Shown in pieces: positions 16,744-25,305 of a stretch of 64,000 bases of DNA. Under the pieces are notes generated by a model. It was not told the DNA's origin. It made no database searches and was given only the letters and a program-made list of their open reading frames with translations. This DNA is from Deltaproteobacteria bacterium (GTDB lineage: Bacteria; Desulfobacterota; Deferrisomatia; Deferrisomatales; JACRMM01), in the NCBI GenBank assembly GCA_016214985.1, contig JACRMM010000003.1, forward strand, positions 1-64,000. The letters are read 5' to 3'. The stretch's first letter is position 1. The number at the start of each line of letters is the position of its first letter. Position numbers and translations under genes: made by a program.

Positions 16744-17505
16744 CTACCCGATAATCCCGTTCACGTACTCCCACGTCCGTCGGTCCTTCGGGGCGTCGGA
16801 GAAGATCCGGTCGGTCTCGTCCATCTCGATGATGTCCCCGTTCCAGAGGAAGAGTGTGCGGTCCGCGAGGCGCCGCGCCTGCTGGGTAAGGTTCGTCACG
16901 AGGATAACGGTGATGCGCTCGCGCAGCTCCTTCAGAACGTCCTCGATCCGCATGGTCGTGACCGGGTCGATGGCGATCGAGAACTCGTCCAGGCATAGGA
17001 TCTCGGGCTCGTGGGACAGGGCCCGGGCGATCGTCAGGCGCTGCTGCTGGCCCCCGGAGAGCTTGGTTCCGAGGCTGGCGAGGCGGTCCTTGACCTCGTC
17101 CCAGAGAGCGGCCTGCGTCAGGCACCGCTCCACGATCTCGTCGAGGTCCGCCTTGCGGGTCACCCCGGCGCACCGGGGAGCGAACGCCACGTTGTCGTAG
17201 ACGGAAAGGGGCAGGCCAACGGGAAGCGGAGCCACCATCCCCACCTTTCGCCGAAGCGCGTACACGTTCTTCCGGCGCGTCACGTCCTCTCCGTCGATCC
17301 GGATCGTCCCGGAGACGTGGGTCCCGGCCGTAAAGTCAATCGTCCGGTTCATGCAGCGCAGTAGCGACGTCTTCCCGGACTGGGCCGGCCCGATGATCCC
17401 GAGGATCTCGTTTCGGTGCACGTCGAAGCTGAGGCTGTGGAGCACCTCCTTCGTGCCGTAGGCGAGGCGCAGGTCCCGAACCTCGATCACCGCCTCGGAG
17501 CCCAT
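16744..17505 (-). CDS. second Pst-type ATPase with altered Q-loop and H-switch
   Basis: A 253-residue PstB homologue. Walker A is GPAQSGKT (39-46) and the signature LSGGQQQ (149-155) is intact, as is Walker B ILCLDE (169-174). Three other catalytic features deviate: the Q-loop glutamine is absent (VGMVAP at about 88-93), the D-loop reads IAID in place of SALD, and the H-switch histidine is Asn205 (VTNLTQQARR). ATG at 17505 lies 5 bases after the pstA stop with GAGGTGG ahead; ATG at 17538 is an alternative that overlaps pstA. The changes are complementary to those of the neighbouring ATPase, suggesting a heterodimer. Confidence 0.88.
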   Translation of the reverse strand: MGSEAVIEVRDLRLAYGTKEVLHSLSFDVHRNEILGIIGPAQSGKTSLLRCMNRTIDFTAGTHVSGTIRIDGEDVTRRKNVYALRRKVGMVAPLPVGLPLSVYDNVAFAPRCAGVTRKADLDEIVERCLTQAALWDEVKDRLASLGTKLSGGQQQRLTIARALSHEPEILCLDEFSIAIDPVTTMRIEDVLKELRERITVILVTNLTQQARRLADRTLFLWNGDIIEMDETDRIFSDAPKDRRTWEYVNGIIG

Positions 17506-17510
17506 CGCGG

Positions 17511-18428
17511 CTACCACCTCTTCCGATTGCGGAGCCATACACGAACGCCAATCGCCGTGGCGTTGACGAGGAGCACCGACCCGAGGAGCACCACCGCGGT
17601 GGCCGCCGGGATCGAATCCTTGACTCCCGGGACCTGGGTGGAGACTGTGTAGAGGTGCATCGAGAGCGCCATGCACTGCTCGGTGAGGCGGTAGGGGAAG
17701 AGGTCGCCCCGCTCGACCGACTTGAAGAAGACGGCACCGGTGAACATGATCGGCGCGGTCTCTCCCGCGGCCCGGCTCACTTGCAGGATCACCCCCGTGA
17801 GGATGCCGCTCACGGAGTTGGGCAGTACGATCGACCGGATTGTCTGCCACCGCGTCGCGCCGACGTTCCAGCAGGCCTCGCGGAACGACAGGGGTACGGA
17901 AGCCAGCGCTTCCCGAGTGCTCGCGATGATCACCGGCAGGGTCATGATGGCGAGCGTCAGCGAGGCCGAGAGGATCGAATACCCGAACCGAGCCGCGTAC
18001 ACGAAGGCGCCCAGCCCGAAGAGGGCGTGCACGATGCTCGGCACACCGGCGAGGTTGATGACGGCGAGGTTGATGATCCGGTTGAACCAGTTGTCCCGGG
18101 CGTACTCGTTGAGGTACACGGCGGCCAGCACACCGATGGGCGCGGACACGGCCAGGGAGAGGAAGACGAGGTAGATCGTGCCCACGAAGGCGGGCCAGAT
18201 GCCGCCCTCCGTCATGCCCCTGCGGGGGACGTCCAGGAGGAACTCGAGGGAGAGCGACGGCGCGGCCTGCACCACGAGGTACCCGACGATGGCCACGAGG
18301 GGCAGGATCGTGGCCGAGGCCATCAGGAACAGAACCGCACGGGCCAGGGACTCGGTGCGCTCCTTTCGCAGCACGAAGGCGGTCTTGGTGAAGCGCTTCT
18401 CCGGCACCGTGTTCGGCGTCGTCACCAC
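17511..18428 (-). CDS. pstA: phosphate ABC transporter permease PstA
   Basis: Inner-membrane permease subunit, 305 residues, six hydrophobic helices. The EAA-type cytoplasmic loop that docks on the ATPase is SFREACWNVGATRWQTIRSI, followed by GILTGVILQVSRAAGETAPI, a PstA signature. GTG at 18428 (followed by a second GTG) has AAGAGGTAGG upstream and lies just after the pstC stop. It would form the channel with PstC and contact one of the two ATPases. Confidence 0.95.
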   Translation of the reverse strand: MVTTPNTVPEKRFTKTAFVLRKERTESLARAVLFLMASATILPLVAIVGYLVVQAAPSLSLEFLLDVPRRGMTEGGIWPAFVGTIYLVFLSLAVSAPIGVLAAVYLNEYARDNWFNRIINLAVINLAGVPSIVHALFGLGAFVYAARFGYSILSASLTLAIMTLPVIIASTREALASVPLSFREACWNVGATRWQTIRSIVLPNSVSGILTGVILQVSRAAGETAPIMFTGAVFFKSVERGDLFPYRLTEQCMALSMHLYTVSTQVPGVKDSIPAATAVVLLGSVLLVNATAIGVRVWLRNRKRW

Positions 18429-18431
18429 GGC

Positions 18432-19373
18432 CTACCTCTTCCGGATCCCGCGGATGACCAGGTCGGCCGTCAGATTCACTGCAAACGTGATGCTGAAGAG
18501 CAGCACGCCCGTGAGGAACAACACGCGGTAGTGATCGGAGTCGGCGGGCGCCTCCCCTAGCTCGGCCGCGATGTTGGCCGTGAGCGTCCGCACGGAGTCG
18601 AGGATGCTGTGGGGAATCTGCACCGCATGTCCCGTCGCCATGAGCACCGCCATGGTCTCCCCGATCGCGCGCCCCACGCCCAGGAGCACGGCGGCCAAGA
18701 GGCCGTTCTTCGCGGCAGGGAAGAGCACCCGGTGCAGGAGCTGCCACCGCGTGGCTCCCATGGCGAGCCCCGCCTCACGGTAGGAGTCGGGCACGGCTTT
18801 CAGCGCGTCCTCGCCGATGGAGACGATGATGGGGATGCTCATGAGGGCCAGGATGATTCCGCCGTTGAGGATGTTCACCCCCACGGGCGCGCCGGTGTAC
18901 TTGACGATGAGCCGGCTCATCACCGTGAGGCCGATGAAGCCCCACACCACGCTCGGGATGGCCGCCAGGAGCTCGATGATGATCTTCAGCGCCTCCCGCA
19001 GCTTCGGCCCACAGAACTCGGAGATGAAGACGGCCACCCCCAGGCCGAAGGGCACGGCGATGACCATGGCGAGGGCGGTCACGCTGAAGGTGCCGACCGT
19101 GAGCGCGAGGGTCCCGTACCGGACGTTGGACATCGAGGTCGGGTACCACTGGATGCTCGTCAGGAACTCTCCGAGTTTGAACGAGCCGCTGAAGAGCACC
19201 GGCGCGGCTTCGCGAAAGATGAAGAAGAAGATCGCGAGGACGAAGACGATCGCGCTAAACCCGCTCGCTCGGATCACGAACTCGATCCCCGCCTCTCCCC
19301 AAAGGGACAGAAAGCCGCGGGTCGGAGCGGGCGTCGGAGGCGAGCAGATGGGTCTCACCGCAGGGTTCGGCAT
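18432..19373 (-). CDS. pstC: phosphate ABC transporter permease PstC
   Basis: Inner-membrane permease subunit, 313 residues. After a cytoplasmic N-terminus with a Pro-rich stretch come six helices, including FVLAIFFFIFREAAPVLF and AIPSVVWGFIGLTVMSRL. The ATPase-docking loop is SYREAGLAMGATRWQLLHRV, followed by GLLAAVLLGVGRAIGETMAV, diagnostic of PstC. It follows pstS by 29 bases and precedes pstA. Confidence 0.95.
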   Translation of the reverse strand: MPNPAVRPICSPPTPAPTRGFLSLWGEAGIEFVIRASGFSAIVFVLAIFFFIFREAAPVLFSGSFKLGEFLTSIQWYPTSMSNVRYGTLALTVGTFSVTALAMVIAVPFGLGVAVFISEFCGPKLREALKIIIELLAAIPSVVWGFIGLTVMSRLIVKYTGAPVGVNILNGGIILALMSIPIIVSIGEDALKAVPDSYREAGLAMGATRWQLLHRVLFPAAKNGLLAAVLLGVGRAIGETMAVLMATGHAVQIPHSILDSVRTLTANIAAELGEAPADSDHYRVLFLTGVLLFSITFAVNLTADLVIRGIRKR

Positions 19374-19402
19374 CGGGCTTCCGAAAGGTGGAGGAGACCG
19401 GC

Positions 19403-20356
19403 TTACTTCGCGCGCTCGCTCGCAAACACGGGAACGTACCCCGTCTGCTCGACAATCTTCTGGCCGGCGTCGGTCAGGATCCAGTCGATGTACTTCTTCA
19501 CCGCGCCCTGCGGCTCCCCGAGGGTGTAGAGGAGCAGGGAACGGGCGATCGGGTAGGTCCTGTTCTGCGTGGCCTCCACGCTCGGCGGGACGGCCGGCGC
19601 CCCCGCCTTTTCACTGACCTTGAGCATCTTCACCGAGGGCGTCGCGTACCCCATCCCGCTGTACCCGATGGCACCCGGCGTGTTCGACACCAGCTCGACG
19701 ACCTCCTTCGAGCCGTTCAGATCCCGGGACCCCAGCTTGAAGTCCTTGTTCTTCAACACGTGCTCCCGCAGGAACTCGTAGGTGCCCGAGCTCGACTGAC
19801 GGCTCACCCGGATGATCTCGTCCTGGCCGCTCGGCAGTTTCACGCCGAGCTCGGACCACTTCGTGATCTTGCCCCCCTCCTCGTAGATCTGGGCGATCTG
19901 CTCCAGCGTGATCGTGCTCATGGGGTTGTCTTTGTGGACGAAGATGGCAAGGGCGTCGTGACCCACCACGAACTCCTTCGGCTCCTTCCCCGTGTTCTTC
20001 TTCGCGTCCTCGATCTCTTGGAGCTTCATGTTTCGCGAGGCGTTGGCAATGTCTACGGCCCCCTTGGTCAGAGCCGCGATGCCCACGCCCGAGCCGCCGC
20101 CCGAGACCTCCACGTCGATCGCGGGCTCCACCTTCTTGTACTCCTCGGCCCAGGCCTGGGCCAGGTTGACCATCGTGTCGGAGCCTTTGACCTGGACTGT
20201 CGTCGTCCCGGAACTGGAAGCTCCCCCGGCCTTCTTCTCTCCCCCCTTGCCGCAGCCGTTGAGCCCGCAGGCGAGAAGGACCGCAGCCGTCACGAAGAGC
20301 GCTCCGGGGATGACTCGGCACCGGCGCAGCTTGGGAAATCGATTCGCGTCGCTCAT
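19403..20356 (-). CDS. pstS: phosphate-binding lipoprotein PstS
   Basis: Periplasmic phosphate receptor, 317 residues, with a lipobox (LLACGLNGC, about residues 27-35), so probably membrane-anchored. The PBP-like domain shows VQVKGSDTMVNLAQAWAEEY, VEVSGGGSGVGIAALTKGAVDIANASR and VSRQSSSGTYEFLREHVL, whose Ser, Gly and Thr residues contact phosphate. The start forms an ATGA overlap with the phoU fusion gene upstream, an uncommon order, since phoU normally ends pst operons. Confidence 0.95.
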   Translation of the reverse strand: MSDANRFPKLRRCRVIPGALFVTAAVLLACGLNGCGKGGEKKAGGASSSGTTTVQVKGSDTMVNLAQAWAEEYKKVEPAIDVEVSGGGSGVGIAALTKGAVDIANASRNMKLQEIEDAKKNTGKEPKEFVVGHDALAIFVHKDNPMSTITLEQIAQIYEEGGKITKWSELGVKLPSGQDEIIRVSRQSSSGTYEFLREHVLKNKDFKLGSRDLNGSKEVVELVSNTPGAIGYSGMGYATPSVKMLKVSEKAGAPAVPPSVEATQNRTYPIARSLLLYTLGEPQGAVKKYIDWILTDAGQKIVEQTGYVPVFASERAK

Positions 20357-21459
20357 TGGGAGTTCACCTTTGTCCCGAGGATGGCTTCGATCAAGTCGTG
20401 CACATGCGTCTCCATGAACCGGTAGGCCGCCTCGTAGGCCGCCCGGACCTCCTCCTCCGACCCCTGCACGTGGGAGGGGTCGGTACCGGTCCAATCGAGG
20501 AAGACCACCTTGTGAGGCATGCGGGGAAAGGCCCGCTGGACCTCCGGGGCCAGCCCGACGATGATCTGGTAGTGATCGAGGTGAGGGACCTGGAAGATCC
20601 CCTTGGGCGTCATGCGGGAGAGATCGTAGCCCTTCTCCTTCATGAAGCGCACCGCCTGCGGATCCATCGCCGAGGGCTCGAGCCCCGCGCTGTTGAAGAT
20701 GAAGAGGGGCTGGTTGAGGGCGTTCGCGATCGCCTCGGCCATCTGACTCCGACAGGCGTTGTGGTGGTCCACGAACAGCACCCGGAACATGTCGCTCCCC
20801 TCGTGCTTGGCGTATTCGCCCGTGCACATGTAGAGGACCTCGAGGCAGATGTTCCGGCCTCGGTCGGTGACCCGCTCGAGCCGCCGAGCGATCGTCGTAA
20901 GCGGCCGGAGGGCCTCGAAGGGGATCTTATCCTGCCGGAACAGCTCGACGATGTCGGTGTTGAGCTTGCTCTTGAGCAGGTCGACGGTCTCCTCGACCGC
21001 CATGGTCGTACGCGCCAGCTCCGCATCCTGCTGGATGAAGGCCTGAATCGCGTCGCGGAGCATGGTGATCGAGAGGTTGGCGATCTCGACGAACCGATCC
21101 TTCGGGACCTCGGTCGGCAGGTCGCCCAGCTTGAGCGACTGGCGGGCGATGTTCTCCGCGTAGTCCCCCACCTGCTCGAGCTCCTGGTTGATCTTGATCG
21201 TGCTGTACGCCAGCCGGAGCATCCCTGCCACCGGCTGTTGCCGAACGAGGAACTCGAGACACAGGCGGTCGAGCTCCTTCTCCTTCTCGTCGATCAGGTC
21301 GTCGCGGAGGATGACCGCGTAGGCGAGCTGGCGATTGTTCTCCACCAGAGCCTTCACGCAATCTCGAAGCGCCTTGTCCACTAGGTCGCACATCTCGATG
21401 ACCTTGGCGCGGAGGCGATCGACGTCCCGTTGCAGGGACTGCTCCAGGTGTGTGGGCAA
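20353..21459 (-). CDS. phoU: PhoU fused to a catalytically altered LMW phosphatase/ArsC-like domain
   Basis: A 368-residue two-domain protein. Residues 1-220 are PhoU, with two three-helix repeats (HLEQSLQRDVDRLRAKVIEM; NQELEQVGDYAENIARQSL; RRLERVTDRGRNICLEVLYM). Residues 223-365 are a low-molecular-weight phosphotyrosine phosphatase/arsenate reductase fold. Its phosphate loop reads FVDHHNACRSQMAEA: the nucleophilic Cys of the CX5R motif is Asp231, while Cys236, Arg237 and the following SQMAE are kept. The Asp-Pro acid motif (TDPSHV) is present. TTG at 21459 is chosen because AAAGGAG precedes it and the fold begins there. It leads the pst operon, so it may regulate Pst or signalling. Confidence 0.88.
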   Translation of the reverse strand: MPTHLEQSLQRDVDRLRAKVIEMCDLVDKALRDCVKALVENNRQLAYAVILRDDLIDEKEKELDRLCLEFLVRQQPVAGMLRLAYSTIKINQELEQVGDYAENIARQSLKLGDLPTEVPKDRFVEIANLSITMLRDAIQAFIQQDAELARTTMAVEETVDLLKSKLNTDIVELFRQDKIPFEALRPLTTIARRLERVTDRGRNICLEVLYMCTGEYAKHEGSDMFRVLFVDHHNACRSQMAEAIANALNQPLFIFNSAGLEPSAMDPQAVRFMKEKGYDLSRMTPKGIFQVPHLDHYQIIVGLAPEVQRAFPRMPHKVVFLDWTGTDPSHVQGSEEEVRAAYEAAYRFMETHVHDLIEAILGTKVNSQ

Positions 21460-21685
21460 GGGGATTCGCTCCTTTGGGCGACGCCGCACTGCGGTTGTTC
21501 CCGGCCGAGGGCCTCGCCCGGCCACGAGACGGAGTCCGGTCTTTCGGACGCCTTCTACCACGCCCGGGCGGCGCCGGGCAACCGCTCTTGTCTCCGGCTC
21601 CGGGGCGATCGGAGTTCGGGAACGTGATCCGGCGTCGCACGGAGCGCCCCCGGCGCACTTGCCGCCTCGAAGTCGGTTGGATCCC

Positions 21686-23131
21686 CTATCGGCGCCAGGC
21701 GCTGGGGAAGAAGACGACCAGCACCGTGAGGATCTCGAGCCGCCCCAGGAGCATACAGAAGCTCAGGAGGGCCTTGCCGAGCTGGGGCAGGTGCGCGTAG
21801 TTCTCGGCCGGCTCGACGGAGCCGAGCCCGGGACCGATGTTCCCGACGCAGGCAATCACCGACGCGAGGGACGTGACCGGGTCAACCCCCAGGGCCGCGA
21901 TCCCCATCGTGCCGAGGGCGGTGCACGCCAGGTAGAGGGCGAAGAACCCCAAGACTCCCTGAAGCACAGCTTCAGGCACTGGGCGGCCGTCGAGCTTGAC
22001 CCGCCGCACGCCCCGGGGATGGATGAGGCTCCAGGCCTGCACCACGGCGTGTTTGGCGATGAGGAGCACGCGGCTGACCTTCATCCCGCCGCCGGTGGAC
22101 CCCGCCGAGCCCCCCACCAGCATGAGGAGCATCAAGACGATCTGGCACACCACTGGCCAGGTCTCGTAGTCTGCGGTTCCGAAACCGGTCGTGGTCAGGA
22201 TGGAGACCGCCTGGAACGAGCTGTATCGCAAGTTCTCGAAGAGGTTCGGGTAGATCTTCCCGGCGTTGGCCAGCATCAGGACCGCGGTGGCGGCCAGTGT
22301 GAGGGCGGTGTAGAACCGAAGCTCCTCGTTGCGCAGGACGCGCCCCCCCCGGTTCGCCAGGATCGCGTAATGAAGGGCGAAGTTCACGCCCGCGAGGAAC
22401 ATGAACAGCGTGATGACGCCGTCTACGTAGGCGCTGTCGAAGGCCGCGACGCTCGCGTTGCGGGTGGAAAACCCGCCGGTGGCCATGGTGGCGAAGGCGT
22501 GGCAGATCGCGTCGAACCATCCGAGGCCCCCCAGCAGCAGGAGGAGCACCTCGGCGACGGTGAGGCCCACGTAAACGCCCCAGAGGAGCTTGGCGGTGTC
22601 TTGGATGCGGGGGCTGAGCCGATCGGCCGTCGGCCCCGGAACCTCGGCCCGGAAGAGCTGCATCCCGCCGACCCCGAGCATCGGCAGGATGGCGAGGCTC
22701 AGAACGATGATCCCCATGCCCCCCAGCCAGTGAGTCAGCGCCCGCCACAAGAGGAGGCTCCGGGGAAGGGCCTCGACGTCGGTGAGAATGGTGGCGCCCG
22801 TGGTGGTGAAGCCCGACAGCGACTCGAAGACGGCGTCCACCAGGCTCGGCACCGAGCCGGCGAAGCGGTAGGGCAGGGCTCCCAGGATCCCGAAGAGGAG
22901 CCAGCCCAGGGTCACGACCGCGAAGCCCTCGCGAAGAGCCATCTCGGGGCGCGTGCGCCGCGTGGCGGCGAGGAGACCACCGCCGAGCCCTCCGGCCAGG
23001 GCCGATGCGGCCAGAAAGGCGCCGTGGACGCCGTCGGCGTCGACGAGGCTCAGGGGAACCGGCAGGAGGAGGACTCCGGCGAGAAACACGCTCAGGACGC
23101 CGAGCACTTTCGCGAGGGCGGCCCCGTTCAT
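21686..23131 (-). CDS. trkH: Trk potassium uptake channel TrkH
   Basis: A 481-residue K+ transporter of the TrkH/KtrB superfamily with four MPM repeats. The selectivity-filter segments include ESLSGFTTTGATIL, HAFATMATGGFSTRN, VSILTTTGFGTADYETWP and ACVGNIGPGLG. HWLGGMGIIVLSLAILPMLG is a TrkH hallmark. The ATG at 23131 forms an ATGA overlap with trkA. It ends at 21686; the following 226 bases before phoU show no terminator by eye. Confidence 0.95.
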   Translation of the reverse strand: MNGAALAKVLGVLSVFLAGVLLLPVPLSLVDADGVHGAFLAASALAGGLGGGLLAATRRTRPEMALREGFAVVTLGWLLFGILGALPYRFAGSVPSLVDAVFESLSGFTTTGATILTDVEALPRSLLLWRALTHWLGGMGIIVLSLAILPMLGVGGMQLFRAEVPGPTADRLSPRIQDTAKLLWGVYVGLTVAEVLLLLLGGLGWFDAICHAFATMATGGFSTRNASVAAFDSAYVDGVITLFMFLAGVNFALHYAILANRGGRVLRNEELRFYTALTLAATAVLMLANAGKIYPNLFENLRYSSFQAVSILTTTGFGTADYETWPVVCQIVLMLLMLVGGSAGSTGGGMKVSRVLLIAKHAVVQAWSLIHPRGVRRVKLDGRPVPEAVLQGVLGFFALYLACTALGTMGIAALGVDPVTSLASVIACVGNIGPGLGSVEPAENYAHLPQLGKALLSFCMLLGRLEILTVLVVFFPSAWRR

Positions 23132-24480
23132 GCCACGCCGCCGAAGAAGTTCTCGACCCAGGTGACGGCCTCGGGCAGGGCGAAGACTACGGCTCGGTCG
23201 CCCGGCCGCAGGACCGTATCGCCAGAGGGGATGAAGGCCTCTCCGTCGCGCAGGACCGCACCGACGAGCGATCCCTCCGGAAACTCGATCGCCTTCAGCG
23301 GGCTGCCGATCCACGCCGGAGAGTCGTCGATCATCATCTCCAGCACCTCCGCCTGATTCTCCTCCACCGTGGCGACGCTCAAGACCCTTCCCCTGCGCAC
23401 GTGCTTGAGGATGGCGCTCGCCGTGGAAAGCCGGGGGCTCACGCAGGCGTCGATGCCGAGAGAGGGCACGAGCGAAACGTAGGTCGGGCGGTCGACCAGA
23501 CAGAGGGCACGGCGGGCGCCGTGACGCTTGGCGAGCAGGCAGGCGAGAATATTCTTCTCCTGGTTCCCGGTGACCGCCACCACCACGTCGGCCTTGTCGA
23601 GGCCCTCGGCGAGTAGGGTGCCCACGTCGGTGATCTCGGTGTGAAGGACCAGGGCCTGACCCAGCCGCTCGGCCAACCCCTCGCACACCCGGCGATCCTC
23701 GTCCACGACCCGCACGTCGATCCCGGCGCGCTCGAAGCTCTCGGCCACCCGCGCGCCGACCGGGCCGCCTCCCAGGACGAAGACCCGGCGCACCGGGGAC
23801 TCATCCAGGCCGAAGAGGTACCGGACGCTCGGCAGGTCTGCCTTCCGAAGCACCAGGAAGAGGTGGTCCCCGGCCTCCACAGTGTCCTCCCCTCGGGGGA
23901 TGAGGGTGCGCCCGGCGCGGGTGATCGCGGCGACCAGGAACGGGTACATGGCCCGCAGCTCTCGCAGGTCGGCGAGGCCGAGGCCGCAGACCGGGTTGGC
24001 AGGGTCGATCCGGTACCCGACGAAGAGGATTCGCCCGTCCGAGAACTCCGCCGCCTCCACGGCGGCCGTGTGGCCGGCGATGTTGATCAGGTCCTGGGCC
24101 ACGGCCTCCAGGGGGTTGATGAGGAGCTCGATGCCCAGGGTCTCTGCGTTGAGCAGCGCGCCCCGGGCGGTGTACCCCACGGATTTCACCCGCGCGATCT
24201 TGGTGGGAACGCCGTACTGCTTGGCGAGGAGACACGCCACCAGGTTCACTTCGTCCACGTCGGTGACCGCGATGAAGATCTGGCACGAGCGGACCCCCGC
24301 CTCCTCCAGGGTCTCGGCCCGAGCGCCACTGCCCTCAAGGGCCAGCACGTTCAGCCGCTCCTCCACCTCCCTCAGGCGCGCCGGATCGGAGTCGATGAGC
24401 ACGACCTCGTGTCCCTCCCGGGTCAACCGGTCGGCGGTGTGAAAACCCACCTCGCCCGCTCCCGCTATGATCACACGCAT
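23128..24480 (-). CDS. trkA: Trk system NAD-binding regulator TrkA
   Basis: A 450-residue peripheral membrane regulator of TrkH made of two RCK units. The first opens MRVIIAGAGEVGFHTADRL (GxGxxG Rossmann), the second VRRVFVLGGGPVGARVAESF at about residue 225; each is followed by a TrkA_C domain. The leader RNA forms a 13-bp hairpin whose 3' arm covers part of GGGAGAAG, the ribosome-binding site. trkA-trkH form a two-gene operon. Confidence 0.95.
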   Translation of the reverse strand: MRVIIAGAGEVGFHTADRLTREGHEVVLIDSDPARLREVEERLNVLALEGSGARAETLEEAGVRSCQIFIAVTDVDEVNLVACLLAKQYGVPTKIARVKSVGYTARGALLNAETLGIELLINPLEAVAQDLINIAGHTAAVEAAEFSDGRILFVGYRIDPANPVCGLGLADLRELRAMYPFLVAAITRAGRTLIPRGEDTVEAGDHLFLVLRKADLPSVRYLFGLDESPVRRVFVLGGGPVGARVAESFERAGIDVRVVDEDRRVCEGLAERLGQALVLHTEITDVGTLLAEGLDKADVVVAVTGNQEKNILACLLAKRHGARRALCLVDRPTYVSLVPSLGIDACVSPRLSTASAILKHVRRGRVLSVATVEENQAEVLEMMIDDSPAWIGSPLKAIEFPEGSLVGAVLRDGEAFIPSGDTVLRPGDRAVVFALPEAVTWVENFFGGVA

Positions 24481-24489
24481 TCACGCTTC

Positions 24490-24540
24490 TCCCGAAGAGA
24501 CGAGCTCACGAGCCAGCTTGCCGGATCCGTCTCTTCGGGA
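24490..24540 (-). promoter_or_regulatory. leader hairpin overlapping the trkA ribosome-binding site
   Basis: TCCCGAAGAGACG at 24490-24502 is a perfect inverted repeat of CGTCTCTTCGGGA at 24528-24540, with a 25-base loop. On the trkA transcript the 3' arm ends in GGGA, which is the first half of the GGGAGAAG ribosome-binding site 5-6 bases before the ATG. Folding would limit trkA-trkH translation. There is no U-tract, so it is not a terminator. Confidence 0.6.
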
Positions 24541-24644
24541 CAAGACTTTCTCGGGGACGCACCGGCGGCCCTCGGCGCAGCGGCCGCGCCTCGTAGAAAT
24601 CCGATGCAGGGTCACCGGCTCGAGAAGGCACGGGGCGGCTCGCA

Positions 24645-24673
24645 TTGAGCCCGGCCTCGATTCCCGCTATAGT
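24645..24673 (+). promoter_or_regulatory. sigma70-type promoter for the NfeD-flotillin operon
   Basis: TTGAGC at 24645-24650 and TATAGT at 24668-24673 with a 17-base spacer. Transcription would start near 24680, 37 bases before the chosen GTG start. Confidence 0.6.
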
Positions 24674-24716
24674 CACGGCCGCGCGGCGCCCGCCGCACAG
24701 CGAGGGGAGGTGGTCG

Positions 24717-25280
24717 GTGGTGGAGACAGTCGCTTCGCTCTCGGGAATGGGGAAGATCTTCGCCGGGTCCGCGGTCCTCGGCGGGTGCCTCTTCCTGGTG
24801 CGCCTGGTCCTGCAGTTCCTCGGGGGCGACGGGGGCAACGGCGACGCCGCCGGCGCCCACGACGGGCTCGGCGACACCGACGCCAGCTTCAAGCTCCTCT
24901 CCTTCCAGGGGCTCACGGCCTTCTTCATGATGTTCGGCCTCGTGGGGCTCGCGCTCGACCAGAGCGGCGCCGCGGCAGGGCTCGCGATCCTCGGGGCGCT
25001 GGCCGCCGGCGCCGGCAGCGTCTGGCTCATCTCGAAGCTCTTCTCCTCCCTCATTCGCCTCCAGTCGAGCGGCACCCTCGATCTTGCGAACGCTGTGGGC
25101 CAGGAGGGGTCGGTTTACCTGCGGGTGCCGGCGAGCGGCACGGGCAAGGTGCAGGTGGTGGTACAAGGGCGCCTCACGATGATCGACGCCGTGAGCGACG
25201 CCGGGGAGGAGCTGCCCACGGGGACCCGCGTGACGGTGGTGCGGGTGGTCGGCGGCGACGTCGTCGTAAAGCGGTTGTGA
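24717..25280 (+). CDS. NfeD-like OB-fold membrane protein
   Basis: About 187 residues: two to three membrane segments (FAGSAVLGGCLFLVRLVLQ; LTAFFMMFGLVGLALD; AILGALAAGAGSVWLIS) followed by a C-terminal beta-barrel domain (LANAVGQEGSVYLRVPASG, then TRVTVVRVVGGDVVVKRL) of the NfeD/OB type. NfeD proteins accompany SPFH proteins, exactly as here, 25 bases ahead of a flotillin gene. The GTG at 24717 (or 24720) follows GAGGGGAGG; an upstream start would lie inside the promoter. It may tune or anchor the flotillin assembly. Confidence 0.82.
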   Translation: MVETVASLSGMGKIFAGSAVLGGCLFLVRLVLQFLGGDGGNGDAAGAHDGLGDTDASFKLLSFQGLTAFFMMFGLVGLALDQSGAAAGLAILGALAAGAGSVWLISKLFSSLIRLQSSGTLDLANAVGQEGSVYLRVPASGTGKVQVVVQGRLTMIDAVSDAGEELPTGTRVTVVRVVGGDVVVKRL

Positions 25281-25305
25281 TCTCGTTCGAGGAGGAGGGG
25301 TCGTC

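Noticed and set aside
24490..24540. The inverted repeat near trkA as a transcription terminator
   Set aside because: It lies between divergent genes, not after a gene end, and has no U-tract; a translational role at the trkA start fits better.
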